Positions 9,820 to 20,771 of a stretch of DNA of 64,000 bases are shown here, piece after piece. The notes beneath the pieces were generated by a model, which was given only the letters and a program-made list of their open reading frames with translations, was not told the DNA's origin and ran no database searches. Numbering within the stretch: the first letter of the stretch is position 1; every line of letters begins with the position of its first letter. The translations under genes and the position numbers were made by a program. This DNA is from Bidens hawaiensis (Eukaryota; Streptophyta; Magnoliopsida; Asterales; Asteraceae): positions 496,001 through 560,000 of the forward strand of contig JAIQDT010000841.1 in the NCBI GenBank assembly GCA_021521415.1. Direction: 5' to 3'.

Positions 9820-12228
9820 TCAAAACTTTGAAGGGTTTTCATTTTTAGCAGTATTAAAATTACCATTAGACTTATGCTCAGTTTTAATAGGTCTCACGCC
9901 TCTGAATTTCGGCGTCAGAGGACAATCTGCAACAAGATGTCCTAACTTATTACATCTAAAACAACACCTATACTCCATTTTCTTTTCAAATGTTGTTTTG
10001 GATGTCGAGGCAGTGTTACTGGACGTTCGTCTCACATAAGGTGGGACGTATGGGTTGAGTGGAGTACTCTTTTTAGAAGTTTTATCTTTTTCTCCACCAG
10101 TGGATAACACCACCTTCTCTTTTGTCTTACCCGATTCGGACAACTTATCCGAATCCAATGAGACTGGACTTGTAACAGAAATATTCACACTTGAAACAGG
10201 CGAACTCGTTTTGCCACTACTAACACTTGGTTCTTTACTTGTAACCTTGATTGGAACTGTCTGAGGAACTTCAAAATCAACAGATTTCTGAACACTAGGG
10301 TTAAAAGTGTAATTGTGGTTATAAGGTGGTGGAACCTCGTGATAACCAATTCCTCCCCTCTTTGTAGAGGTACCTTGATCACTAACAAGGTGATCAAGGA
10401 TAGCTGAGGAATTTCTGAACTGTTCAAGTTTTCGGTTCAGTTCCACCACTTTCACCTGGTGGTCAGCAATCTGCTTTTCACGTTCAGCAATCAGTTTAGT
10501 CTTTTCTTCTAAAACCTCATAACTTAGATCAATAACTTCAATTTTTTCAGCAAGTTTAGTTTTTAAGCTTTTAACATCTTTTTCACATGCTTTTATTTTA
10601 ACTTTGTAACTGTTTTCTCTTGCTTTCGTAAAGTGATGATCTTCTTTAAGAGTTTTAAATTCAGCATCTAAACGAACATACTGATTAGTTATGGTAGCAA
10701 GTTGCTCAGACAAATTCTCACATTTAGTACAGATAGATTTAGAACTTACCTCGGAGACTTGATCATTGTTATCTGCCATGAAAGCTTTTTCCTTACCAGT
10801 AGCTTTCATTTCTCCGTTAGTCTTCTCACGTTCTTCATTCTCAACCTTAGCCATATTTGCCTGTTCACCAGTTTCATTCAAATGCAGGTTCCAGTTGTAT
10901 TCACCTGCTTCTCTGGACAGCATGGCATTGATTTCCTTATTATTCCCAGTGTGCTGTGCAGACCGGCCCTGACCACGTTCAACTCTCTCGTTTCTGCAAT
11001 CTTTGGCAAAGTGCCCGTTTTGTTGACAGTTATAGCACCTCACCTTAGACTTGTCGAACCCTGGCCTGCCACCAACAAACTTTCTCCCCGTCTTTCTCAT
11101 GAACTTCTTCACTCTCCTCACTATCATGGCCATCTGCCATTGTAGATCCATCTCCTCCAGATCATCAGCATCGATCTGGTCATAGTCTTCATCTAGCATC
11201 GCAGGATCAACCACCTTTCCTTGAATATAGTTTTCATATGAAGCAATAAACGAAGCATAGAGGCCAAACTGCTCTTCAGCAGATTTGACGCTCATTGGCA
11301 TCTTTGAGTAATTATTGCTTGAGGAACTTGAAGATCCACTAATCTTGCTTGCTGTCTGTTGAGTACCACTTGATCCACCCGCAACAAAGCAAACATCCCC
11401 ATTTGAGTTGACTGACACTTGCCCCTCCTGTGAAGAATTGGTACCCGACTCACCCTTCGAGTAGTAGGCGGCAGAATCAGTCTTTGAACTTGTATTGGAG
11501 TTTACTTTAGCTCCGTACATGCCTGGATCTTGAACCTGATCCATAGATGTTTCTTTTCTTACCATATTAAGCTCAAAAGATCTGAGCTTGTTGACAGCGG
11601 TTTCAAGATCATAAGTAGAGAAGTCCTTGTCTTCCCTCATCAGTACAGTATACATCTCCCATTTTGGTGGGAGAGCATCGAGAAGTTTTTCCACAATCTC
11701 TTCTTCTTGGTAGGAAATGGAGTAGTTACTCAATTCAGTCATTAGATGATAATATCGAGTGATAATATCATCAAGAGATTCGTTCTTTAAGTACTTAAAG
11801 ACTGAAAATTGAGTTTTAAGCAGCTTTATCTTTGAGGCCCGAATGCCTACATTTCCTTCGAATCTGCTTTCAAGAGCTTCCCAAAGCTCTCTAGCTGATG
11901 TATACTTTCTGAAAGTATGGAGGATCTCCTGTGGAAGAGCCATAGTGATTGCAGCATGAGCCTTGCTTTCGGCTTCATACATCTTCTTCTCCTCCTCTTC
12001 CATTTTACTGTACTTCTTGATTTGGTCTCGACCCTCATACTCCATGATTGGTGGAATATATCCATCTTGGATGCATACCCACATCTTCGCATCCTGGTAC
12101 TTAACATATTGTATGAACCGATCCTTCCACACGACAAAATCGGTTCCCTTCAGCAACCTTGGGGCCTTTGTAGCTGACCCCGCTTCAACTTCCATCTTAA
12201 CAAGCTCTGAAATGTTGATTGACGACAT
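9820..12228 (-). CDS. Copia-2 Gag (two zinc knuckles, coiled coil)
   Basis: 802 codons from ATG 12228 (MSSINISELV). Residues about 20-240 resemble the gag domain of plant copia elements, with the LLKTQFSVFKYLKNESLDD region and the LDALPPKWEMYT stretch. The first CCHC knuckle (CYNCQQNGHFAKDC) is near residue 397. A long heptad-rich stretch at about 500-610 (LKTKLAEKIEVIDLSYEVL) predicts a coiled coil, and a second knuckle (CCFRCNKLGHLVADC) is near 755. The frame closes at a TGA (9820) where copia-1 has CGA and runs on about 70 codons, so the stop looks like a C-to-T change. Gag forms the virus-like particle and binds the element RNA. This copy is better preserved than copia-1 gag, which has two stops. 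Confidence 0.9.
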   Translation of the reverse strand: MSSINISELVKMEVEAGSATKAPRLLKGTDFVVWKDRFIQYVKYQDAKMWVCIQDGYIPPIMEYEGRDQIKKYSKMEEEEKKMYEAESKAHAAITMALPQEILHTFRKYTSARELWEALESRFEGNVGIRASKIKLLKTQFSVFKYLKNESLDDIITRYYHLMTELSNYSISYQEEEIVEKLLDALPPKWEMYTVLMREDKDFSTYDLETAVNKLRSFELNMVRKETSMDQVQDPGMYGAKVNSNTSSKTDSAAYYSKGESGTNSSQEGQVSVNSNGDVCFVAGGSSGTQQTASKISGSSSSSSNNYSKMPMSVKSAEEQFGLYASFIASYENYIQGKVVDPAMLDEDYDQIDADDLEEMDLQWQMAMIVRRVKKFMRKTGRKFVGGRPGFDKSKVRCYNCQQNGHFAKDCRNERVERGQGRSAQHTGNNKEINAMLSREAGEYNWNLHLNETGEQANMAKVENEEREKTNGEMKATGKEKAFMADNNDQVSEVSSKSICTKCENLSEQLATITNQYVRLDAEFKTLKEDHHFTKARENSYKVKIKACEKDVKSLKTKLAEKIEVIDLSYEVLEEKTKLIAEREKQIADHQVKVVELNRKLEQFRNSSAILDHLVSDQGTSTKRGGIGYHEVPPPYNHNYTFNPSVQKSVDFEVPQTVPIKVTSKEPSVSSGKTSSPVSSVNISVTSPVSLDSDKLSESGKTKEKVVLSTGGEKDKTSKKSTPLNPYVPPYVRRTSSNTASTSKTTFEKKMEYRCCFRCNKLGHLVADCPLTPKFRGVRPIKTEHKSNGNFNTAKNENPSKF

Positions 12229-12239
12229 CCTTCTTGAAG

Positions 12240-12792
12240 ACTAAGAAACCCGAAAAATTCTGAAAAGGGTGAAGTTAGAAAAATTTCTTCGAAACAGTAC
12301 TGTAGGCGAAGTTAAGTATAACTTCGCTTAAGTAATAACTTCGCTGGATCCTTCTTAAATTCGCGTAACTGGGCGAAGTTGAGAATAACTTCGCTTAGGA
12401 TAAGCGAACTTAGAAAGTAAGCGAATTTGAAGAGAACTTCGCTGAACTAGGCGAACTTGAGAAGAACTTCGCTGAGTTAGGCGAAGTTGAGGAGGTAGGC
12501 GAAGTTGTGAATAACTTCGCTTCTCCTTATATCTTCGCTGAAACCCTACAAATCCTGACGGCAACTTCGCCTGATGAACAGCAACTTCGCCTGACGAACT
12601 TGAACTTTCTGCAGATCTGAAAAACGGATTTTAACGACGATTTTGACGATTTGAAGGCTTGAACACACTGGTAGGAGGCTAGAATGAGCAAAAACATTAC
12701 AAACTCGTCCCGGTAATACCCGAAATGAGACGAATTCTACACCCGCGTGAATATCCCGAACCACACAATCGAGCAAAAGCTCTGATACCAAT
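12240..12792 (-). other. Copia-2 untranslated leader with GCGAAGTT repeats
   Basis: The stretch between gag and LTR has no gene. Between 12307 and 12590 the octamer GCGAAGTT or its complement AACTTCGC, with GCGAACTT variants, occurs about fifteen times in both orientations. At the LTR edge lies the tRNA-iMet primer site (GCTCTGATACCA on the plus strand, about 12779-12790). Confidence 0.8.
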
Positions 12793-13254
12793 TGTAGGTT
12801 CCCTGGACGGATCACACGAGATATCCCGATATACACAGGTGCGGAATCCCTGTGTAGATCGTTACGGACGTAGAATATAAGCTTACGAGCACACGAACAC
12901 AATACGAACAAAACCACGTTATATTAATCACTCGAACCGTGTTACTTACAGCCTCTCGACCTCACGTCACTAGACTCAATGAATTACACGTAAATAACCA
13001 AAACGATCAACTTCTAAACAGTAAACCCGAAGCCTATATAAATACACGACAACTTCGCCTCAGGCGAAGTTGTCTATAACTTCGCTCGTTCAACAAGTTC
13101 GCCTAGGCGAACTTGTCAACAACTTCGCTTGGTTAACAAGTTCGCCTAAGCGAACTTGTCAACAACTTCGCTTTTACAAACAATTACATAAACAATATTA
13201 CAGACTCGATTACAGACATTAGACATATGAACTACTGACATCTATGCACCAACA
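12793..13254 (-). repeat. 5' LTR of copia-2 (462 bp)
   Basis: Minus-strand ends are TGTTGGTGCA and GGAACCTACA. It matches both LTRs of copia-1 with scattered substitutions. A TATA-like stretch lies at about 13034-13045, and palindromes of the AACTTCGC type sit upstream of it (13047-13170). Confidence 0.93.
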
Positions 13255-13398
13255 GTTATAAATATGTTTTATATAATTAAGTAGATAATAATATAATAAT
13301 AGTTTAATTAACCAAATAAAGCGATAAAATTTCCCGAACATCGAAACGGGTCGGGTTTTTAATAAATCTAAGGATTTCGGAAAGTCTGAGTTGTTACA
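13255..13398 (-). repeat. 3' LTR remnant of gypsy-2
   Basis: Matches 17647-17790, the LTR-start end of the 5' LTR, with moderate divergence. On the minus strand it starts TGTAACAACTC at 13398, and the purine-rich GTAGGGGAGAT just inside is its polypurine tract. Confidence 0.85.
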
Positions 13399-14164
13399 AT
13401 CTCCCCTACTTTAGGGAATATCGTCCTGAAATTAAGGAATACTATAACAACGCCATTAAATTTTAAGTAAAATAAAAGAAAATTTTAAATATGATTTGAA
13501 ATTAATCATAAAATAGAACTTTGAATAGTTAAGGCAACGCTCCAAATAAAAATCCGATAAGGGCACTTATATATAGGATGTACCAGCGGCGTATACACCA
13601 TGTCCTTATCATCTTTACATTTGTACAGTTCACTCAACTACTTATGATTCTATATTATGACACACAATTATCCGGATTATAATTTCCATGCGAGGACTTT
13701 AGTAATTACGTGTCGACCCGTAATTAATTAGATCGTTGGATGGTCCACATAACTCGTCCCATTGTGTGGGTTACAAAACATTTAAAGAACATGATTTTGA
13801 GAAAACAAAAGTTTTAAGGAGTTTTAATTAGAAAAATCACAAATGTGTAAAACAATTTCAAAAGTTGCAGTGGATTTTAATAAGACAAAGAAATTTCTAA
13901 GATATCTCTTAAATGTAGGAATATAAGTATTTAAAGTTGAAAAAAGTAACTTATTAATAGTTAAGTTTAATGAAATGAGTTGTGAGAATAGAAGTAGACT
14001 TTAACAAACAATCTATTTAAACAAAAAGGAACTCTATTCATGATATATATGAGAAAGGATAAATAGTTCAAATGGGAAATAATCCAAGGCTATAAAGAGG
14101 CGTTTTAATAATTAAGAAAAAGAAAAAATAAATTAAGATAGATAAAGGTAACGGAAAAAGTCTT
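13399..14164. other. Non-coding 3' interior of gypsy-2
   Basis: AT-rich stretch between gag and the 3' LTR. I see no conserved reading frame; in related elements pol would be here. Nothing further is recognisable. Confidence 0.6.
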
Positions 14165-15560
14165 CACGGTCGTTGAGTAGCTTAATTGACGTCACTTGGA
14201 TCACCATGAGGAGTTGCATTCATAGGAGTAGGAGCAGTTGAGTTAGATTGACTTGAGATAGATTGAATGGGTTGAACTTGCATAGCAGGGGCTTGAGTAG
14301 AGTAGGCTTGGTACACTTGAGCTTGCGGGTGCGAGTTTTGATAGAGTTGGGATAAGTAAGGTTGGCCCTGATTGATGGGAGGAACTTGGAGGACATGGGG
14401 TTGATGGGTTTGAACTTGGTGAGCAAGGGTCAAATAGTAGGGTGCAGTCATAGTCTGGGCTTGATGGGCATGGATAAGTTAAGGGAACATTACAGAGATG
14501 ATTTGGGTCTCCACACTGATAGCAAGCACGGGTATTAGTAACACCGGGTTGATTTTGTGAGGCGGCTTGTACATTAGGTGGGACACGACAAGTGCTAACA
14601 AGGTGGCCAAAGCGATTGCTTTGAGTGCATAGTCGGCAAGAGGATTTAGAAGAGTGATGATGGTTACACTTGACACATAGGAGATAAGTTCCGGCATAGG
14701 CCTGTTTTGTTCGGGGTATTTGGGTTTTGGTTGGGAGGAGGTTGGTTATTGGGTTAGTTAATGGCATAGGCTTTACGCTTGTTTTTATTCTTGTGGTTGT
14801 TGCGGTGATTGTTGTTGTTAAAAGAAGGCTTAGGTTCGGCTTTAGCATCAGAGGCTAAGTCAGTTTCAGTCTTGCCGGGATTTTGCTTGGAATCCTTGCG
14901 AGACAAGGTTCCATCCCTAACATGACTGTCGGTGAGTGAAGCAACTAGGTCCGTAGCCTCACCGATGGTTAAGGGATCGCGACTCGTCACAACATCACGG
15001 AAAATGTTTGGTAAACTGCGAATGTATTTATGAATGACGCGGTTCTCAGGGGTTACAAGGTGAGGTACGATTCGGCTAAGTACACGGAAGCGGTTCGAGT
15101 AGGTAGAGTCATCTCCACTATCTTGTTTGAGTTCCCAAAACTCAGCTTCAAGCCTTTTGTAGTTCGTGATCAGGGCAGAACTCCTTCTTCATCGCCTCTT
15201 TGATGTCTTCCCAAGACATGGCTACAACCAAGTCGGATCCTTGGTCAGCCCTCAGAGCATTTCACCATGTGACAGCTCGGTCCTCAAACTTGCTCGAGGC
15301 GAACTTAGTCCATTTGGCATCCGGACATTCATAGTGGATGAAAACATTTTTCATCTCTTCAAACCATTGCAGCAACACGGTGGCGTTTTCCTCACCAAGA
15401 AAGGATGGGGGTTTAGTGTTCAGGAAGTTACGGAAGTCATAATTGTTCGATGCGGCTGATGTACCATATCCGTTGGAGTTGAGGAATTGGATTTGGATGA
15501 TTATTGTGGGCATAGCTGCAGCAAACTCCTTCGTGATTCTAGCAGCCAAGCAGCGATCAT
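14165..15560 (-). pseudogene. Gypsy-2 gag, frameshifted
   Basis: Gag spread over several minus-strand frames. N part (15549-15262): PPSFLGEENATVLLQWFEEM and a conserved CPDAKWTKFAS stretch typical of chromovirus-like gag. A middle part (14990-14754) ends in a basic Asn/Lys-rich linker. Zinc-knuckle-like fragments follow (CRLCTQSNRFGHLVSTC and ACYQCGDPNHLCN at about 14500-14650), then a Gln/Pro-rich tail (14451-14182). The second knuckle no longer has a complete CCHC spacing. Several frame changes and stops separate the parts. There is no sign that a full protein can be made. Confidence 0.75.
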
Positions 15561-16392
15561 GAGAACTAGAGGAACGTTAGTGACAACGATGGTTTCTTAG
15601 CATATACATTCTATAAGAACCAAAAGAATTTATAAGGTGAAGGGAAAATTGAGGGAATCATTTAAATAATAGAAGATTAGTTGTTTTACATAATTATAGA
15701 AGCTTTTACGAATGTGAAATATCATAAAGGATAAAAGTAAAAGATTGTATGGTAGGGGTACATTGTGTAGATATTTATGAGTTGATATAGTAAAATGATT
15801 AATGCGTGGTAACTAGAGAAGGTCAGTTTAAAAAGTTGATATAGATATTTATGAGTTGATATAGTAAAATGATTAGCCATGAACCACCGTGAATTCTGTT
15901 TAAAATAACCTAAGGTGCCGGTCGTATGACAATTCTGTTCCCGCTTTGGCCTATAAGCTCGCGTACTGTTGCCAGGTTATCCTCCAGGTAATGAATAGCG
16001 TCTTACCTTGGATTCTCAGAACTGGTTTGCCAAGGCCCAACTCACAGTACTCTTCCCCTTCCAGTTATGATAGGAACTTGTCACACTACCTAGCCTTAAG
16101 GTGAAAAGTAAAAAACAAAAGTAGGGAATTCTTAAGGAATTTAGCAAAAATAAAAGGCAATCTAAATTTTTGAATTAAATTAATTAGGAAACATTTTCTT
16201 TAAACGTTGAGGCATAGCCTCGGAGTTGTGTATATGTGCATGAATAAACAAAGATAATTTAACTAAGGAAATCTATTAAACAATTACTTTTTAAACACAT
16301 AAAGGCAAACAGATAAGCATATATGGGGCTCCTAAGCATGTCACTATGGCACCACTAAGACTTATCCTAAACCTTCGGCTCTGTTACCAATC
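15561..16392 (-). other. Leader of gypsy-2 with primer site and a short duplication
   Basis: Non-coding stretch between gag and the 5' LTR. TGGTAACAGAGCC on the minus strand (about 16377-16389) next to the LTR is a tRNA-Met-like primer site with changes. A stretch of about 33 bp (GATATTTATGAGTTGATATA and following bases) occurs twice, near 15768 and 15844. Confidence 0.6.
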
Positions 16393-17790
16393 TGTCACAC
16401 CTAACCTACGGTGGAAATGTCGGGGCGTAAGCTAATTACTCACAGCTCTCAAGGTACTATCATGTATTATTAAATGTGATAATATCTATTAGTTTAAATT
16501 AAATTCCAAATATTCCCACAAGATTCGAATAACAATTACAACAATTAACAATTAACATAAATAGAAGCAAAATATATATGCAACCCTAATTTTTCTTCCA
16601 ATCAAGCTTAAGAATAATATCACACGATGACCTGCATATGCGTTAAAAGTACAAATAGGTTTTGTCAACACGAGGTTGAGTGAGTATAACACCATATTTA
16701 AGACACTATAATAATAATAAATAAAAGTGCAAACTGATCCCGTGAGATAAACAGATAAGCCGTAGCACATAAACAATCAATCAAACCATAATGAAAGGGC
16801 TCAACCAATTCCATATAAATGGAATATTGGTTACCAAGGAAGGACTAAACCGTCGCTATAAAAATGGACATCGGTTGCCGAAGACAGTCGTATGATCATA
16901 CTATAAATGAGGAACTTCACCAAAATACGTTCAAATAAAGCAAGTAAGCAAATAGCAAGTTAGGAAAACTGATATACACACAAAGATAAACATTTGAGGT
17001 TGAATACTATATAATAGAAAATATTTACGAACGCATATGTCCCAAAAGGAAATGAGTGAAATACTCACCTTAGTAAGTAAGCAAGAGTAAAAGTATGCAA
17101 TAATAATGATGACATAAGAGACGTCACGCTTGTCGAGACATATCAAAGACAATCCTTCTAACAACGCTTAAATGAAGTTAATTATGAAGAAATAGGTCGG
17201 CTCGTCGCAATGAAGAACAGGTTACCAAACAACAACTAAAATCAAATTAAATAGAGGGTTAAGGACGGCTAGGGTTAGCTGATACTAACTGGAAGTTTAA
17301 TTGAGTTTATATAATCGTTTATACGTATATCAATCTAAGGTTAGGGTCGGCTAAGACGTATATAGTAAAACGAATCAACGAGATTTAGTTAACTCAATTA
17401 GATTTTTGGTTAGGCTGAATATGATGCGAATATTCGATTTCCCATATCAAGTTTGTGATATAACAATGTATTCAGCACGACATAGAACCCAGTATTTGAA
17501 TGGAAATATGGATTTGGTTTGGTAAACGGGTTAACCAGATTGCTTTTGGGTTATTATACAAATTTTGCACTTCAGTCCTTATGATTTGAGTGTGGAAACA
17601 TAAAGGGATAAAAGTTGGGTTTGGGTTAATTTTGCCAAAATATGAAAGTTATAAATATGTTTATATAATTAACTAAATAATAACATAATAATAGTTTAAT
17701 TAACTCGATAAAAGCGATAAAAATTCTCGAACATCGAAATGGGTCAGGTTTTAAATAAACTATAGATATCGAAAAGTCGGAGTTGTTACA
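16393..17790 (-). repeat. 5' LTR of gypsy-2 (1398 bp)
   Basis: Minus-strand ends are TGTAACAACT and GTTAGGTGTGACA. It is bounded on the left by the primer site and on the right by the interrupted gag of gypsy-3. It has no coding content. The stretch at 16790-16915 shows a loose repeat of ATATAAATGGA/ATAAAAATGGA. Confidence 0.85.
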
Positions 17791-18880
17791 CGCGTTGCGG
17801 AGGTGATTGGGGTCACTGCAATTGTACCAAGCTCTAACGGGGTTAATGATTGGAGCACGAGGGACAGCTCGGTGGGTTTGGTTTGACGTTGGGAACCGCG
17901 GTGGAGCGGCTTGCACACAGGGTGCTTCTCGACAATATTGGATAAGGTGGCTGAACCGGTGGCAATTGGCGCACGCCCGACATGTGTTGAAGTACGGGTG
18001 TGGGCCGTGTAGGGCTTCTTGTTTGGAGAGACTTGTTGGGCTTGTGGTTGGGCTAAGACATAATTTTGGGAGTTGGGTTTTCTCTTGTTGTTTCGGTAGT
18101 CGGAATAGTTGTTGTAGTTGTTGTGCTTGGAGGATTCAGGTTTAGAGGATTCGGGTTTGGATTCTTTAGTGTGCTCGGGTGTTGGCTTATCATTGGGTTT
18201 CTAGGAATTCTTCAGCATCAAGGTCCCATCCTTAACGTGGTTCTTGGTGAGGTACCGGCTAGAATGATGGCATCATGAAAATATTTAGGGTCACGACTTA
18301 GAACGGAATCATGGATTTGCATAGGAAAATCCGAGATGTACTTATCAATGGTCCGCTCCAAAGGAGTAACCGTATGCGGGATGAGAAGGCTCAATTCGTG
18401 GAATCGATTATTGTAAGCGGTATTATTACCACCTTCTTGCTTCAAGTTCCAAAACTTCTATTCCAACTTACGGAGTTCATAGTTTAGGCATAACTTTTCG
18501 AGCATGCGTTTCGTGAGATCATCCCACGGAAAATCCATGGGAACCTCCATCCCAAGAGCGTACTTTTCACCATTCCACCAAGTAGGGCACTCGATTTGAA
18601 GGCTCTTGAGGCGTAGGTGGTCTCTTTATCGTCTGGACATGTACAATGGAGAAACACACTTTCCATATGTTCGAACCATTGGAGTAGGGTGGTAGCGCCC
18701 TTGGCTCCAACGTACTCGGTTGGGTTTGAACTTGTGACTTGCTTGAAGGAGCAAGCAGTTGGGATTTGATTCACGGGTTGGCAGCAGCATTCAAGGGTTG
18801 GAGTTGAGAGATGATTTCGGATGGCTTCCAGATTCCCTTAGAAATGCGGGATAAGATGCTACAGCCAGAGTTGCCCATGA
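17791..18880 (-). pseudogene. Gypsy-3 gag fragment, split by gypsy-2
   Basis: Minus-strand gag in several frames. N part at 18774-18484 (EYVGAKGATTLLQWFEHMES) and a middle part at 18445-18218 (NNRFHELSLLIPHTVTPLER), both matching the same gag family as gypsy-2. A knuckle-like stretch at about 17800-17830 (WYNCSDPNHLRNAC) follows. Sequence then jumps at 17790 into the gypsy-2 LTR. The remaining pol would lie beyond the nest, left of the window. An older, decayed host for the other insertions. Confidence 0.78.
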
Positions 18881-19596
18881 GAAATTTATGGTTGATGAGG
18901 CGGGAAGTCATACTGCAAGGGTAAAAAGTGTAAAATTTCATGAGACTCGGGTAAGTGTTGTAAATATATGAGTTTGCAAAAATTGATACTTATGAATTTT
19001 ATTAACAATTTGAGGTTGTGATTGTGGTTGAGATTGAGAATTTCATCACTTTAGTCGTTTGGACCACCGTGTTGTGAATATATGAGTTTGCAAAAATTGA
19101 TACTTATGAATTTTATTAACAATTGTGCTCCAAGCAGATTGATTTTTGTTAATTAAAAGTTTAAACACCAGAATTGAAGCATCCTTTAGTCGTTTGGACC
19201 ACCGTGTTGAGGTAAGTTTTACATAAATTGACCCGTATCCTCATTCCGGTCAAAATCCCTAAAATATCAGTTTGAAATTTAGAAAAAACTTAACGCCGTT
19301 AAGTTTTTTTTTTAACGGAGGTTCAATGAAAACAAATGGTATGAAAGTTGGCACTGGTGACAGTTATTTTCTAAGTCGGGATTATTATCTGCTAGCTGCT
19401 TTAAGTTAGTATTATTAAAATCCAATTTTCCTAATATTTTTAACATATTTATATGCATTTCAAATTCGGAATTTGACAAATTTTTCAACAAACTTTTAAA
19501 GGTTTAATACTCGCAATAATTTTAAATCCATTTCAAAATCTTTCCATAATTTTTTTAAGTGTTTTAGTTAACCAATTTTATTTTAATTTTTGTAAT
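18881..19596. other. Non-coding, AT-rich, with two short duplications
   Basis: No gene. A stretch of about 42 bp around TTTGCAAAAATTGATACTTA occurs near 18970 and 19082. A stretch of about 25 bp around GTCGTTTGGACCACCGTGTT occurs near 19052 and 19187. Sequence from about 19440 to 19597 resembles 36055-36180 and 41095-41220 in family C. Likely leader and decayed element sequence. Confidence 0.6.
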
Positions 19597-20766
19597 GTAA
19601 GGCCCCATTACCGGTGCCTCACTTTAGACGTTGTATTTACTCATAAACACAGTTCTAAATATCATATTTAATTAAAACTTTACGCGGAATGTAAAACTTC
19701 AACCATAATCTAATACATAGCCTTCAAATATTGTCTTAACAAACATTCAAGTCATTTAAACATAAAACATAGTACTTAAAATAACATAACATTTCCTTGA
19801 GACGCCAGTATCTTTGATTCCATGTCATGTGTCCTCATCAAGCGAGCTGCCTCATCCTACTCTCATGCGTGCATACTAAAAGTCAGCTACAATGATTGAG
19901 TTCTAGTTAATCAATTAACTTACCTTTTGCACACATATACGTACCCGAAAGTACGCATTACATACTTAACATTTTCATCATTCTTCCATATACATTCATA
20001 TATAACCTTACATTATAAAGAGCATTTTGCCCTACATACCTCGGATATTATTAGGGTCTGGTGCCCTACATCCTCGGATATTATTAGGATCCGGCCTCCC
20101 TTCTTCCTCGAATATTATTAGGGTCTGGTACCTTCCATCCTTGGATATTATTTGGGTCGGGTACCCTCCATTCTCGGATATTGTTAGGGTCCGGTCTCCC
20201 TTTCTTTCCTACTATCATGACATACCTTTCCATATATATAATTAGAAGTTTCATACGTACACACATCATTCAATCATCATATACACCAATCAAATCATCA
20301 AACCATCACCTGACAGAACATGTAATATCCGAAGGTCATTCACGCACCAACAAGCATTCATTCATACATAAATCATATAAGGAGTACACTTACCACTTAA
20401 TGTAAGTGTATTAACTAATCACATCAAGTATCCACACAGCCCCGAAAACATAATAAGGAATGGGGCTAGAAACACACCTGTAGGCGATAACGTTCCGACT
20501 GAATTGTTATTCCAATTCTTCAACTGAGCATGTATAACTATTATACATAGTAACAATTAGTTTGCTTAGGTTCTAAAATAAACTAACCGAACCCTATCTC
20601 GCATCTTAACTTAGTTTCCTTTAAAAAAGGTGTTTACACGAGGTGATCGGGCTCAAGCTAAAAAAAGTCTAAGATGTTGCATCCGTATTTTGTTATTGCC
20701 AGAAGTTGGTTTCAACATAGGAAGATACCTAGGCCCAATGCCACAATTCCAAGCCTAATTTGCTTG
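19597..20766 (-). repeat. Family C LTR-like segment, left of the Tat element
   Basis: Starts TGTAAGGCC on the plus strand and shares blocks with 36785-37353 and 41829-42920: TTTACTCATAAACACAG, CACAGCCCCGAAAACATA, GGGGCTAGAAAC. Interpreted as the 3' end of a minus-oriented LTR whose remainder continues at 34887, on the other side of the inserted Tat element. No coding content. Confidence 0.6.
20037..20200. repeat. Tandem repeat, about 30 bp unit
   Basis: Five copies built on CTCGGATATTATTAGGGTC followed by TGGTGCCCTACATC-like sequence. Related shorter units (GACCCTAATAATATCTGC) occur in the opposite orientation at 37550-37640 and 45590-45680. Confidence 0.8.
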
Positions 20767-20771
20767 GGCTT
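20767..20771. repeat. Target site duplication GGCTT (left)
   Basis: GGCTT directly precedes the left LTR and is repeated directly after the right LTR (34882-34886). This fixes both ends of the Tat element. Confidence 0.85.

Larger units (their letters stand above)
9397..13254 (-). mobile_element. Copia-2: 5' part of a Sirevirus-like Ty1/copia element
   Basis: Same family as copia-1 at 48593-61222. Present here are the 5' LTR (12793-13254), the primer site TGGTATCAGAGC next to it (minus strand, about 12779-12790), the leader, the whole gag and the first 59 codons of pol. It is cut at 9397 by the Tekay insertion, and its remaining part should lie left of the window. It is itself inserted in the LTR of gypsy-2: the base after its 5' LTR (13255, GTTAT) continues that LTR, and the uninterrupted copy at 17640-17660 shows the empty site. 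Confidence 0.92.
13255..17790 (-). mobile_element. Gypsy-2: gag-only Ty3/gypsy derivative
   Basis: Minus strand. A 5' LTR at 16393-17790, a primer-site-like sequence, a decayed gag (about 14165-15560), a non-coding 3' stretch and the last 144 bp of the 3' LTR (13255-13398). The rest of that LTR was displaced by copia-2. I see no protease, RT, RNase H or integrase anywhere in the 3.0 kb interior, so this is a non-autonomous or internally deleted element. It is inserted in the gag of gypsy-3. Confidence 0.82.
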
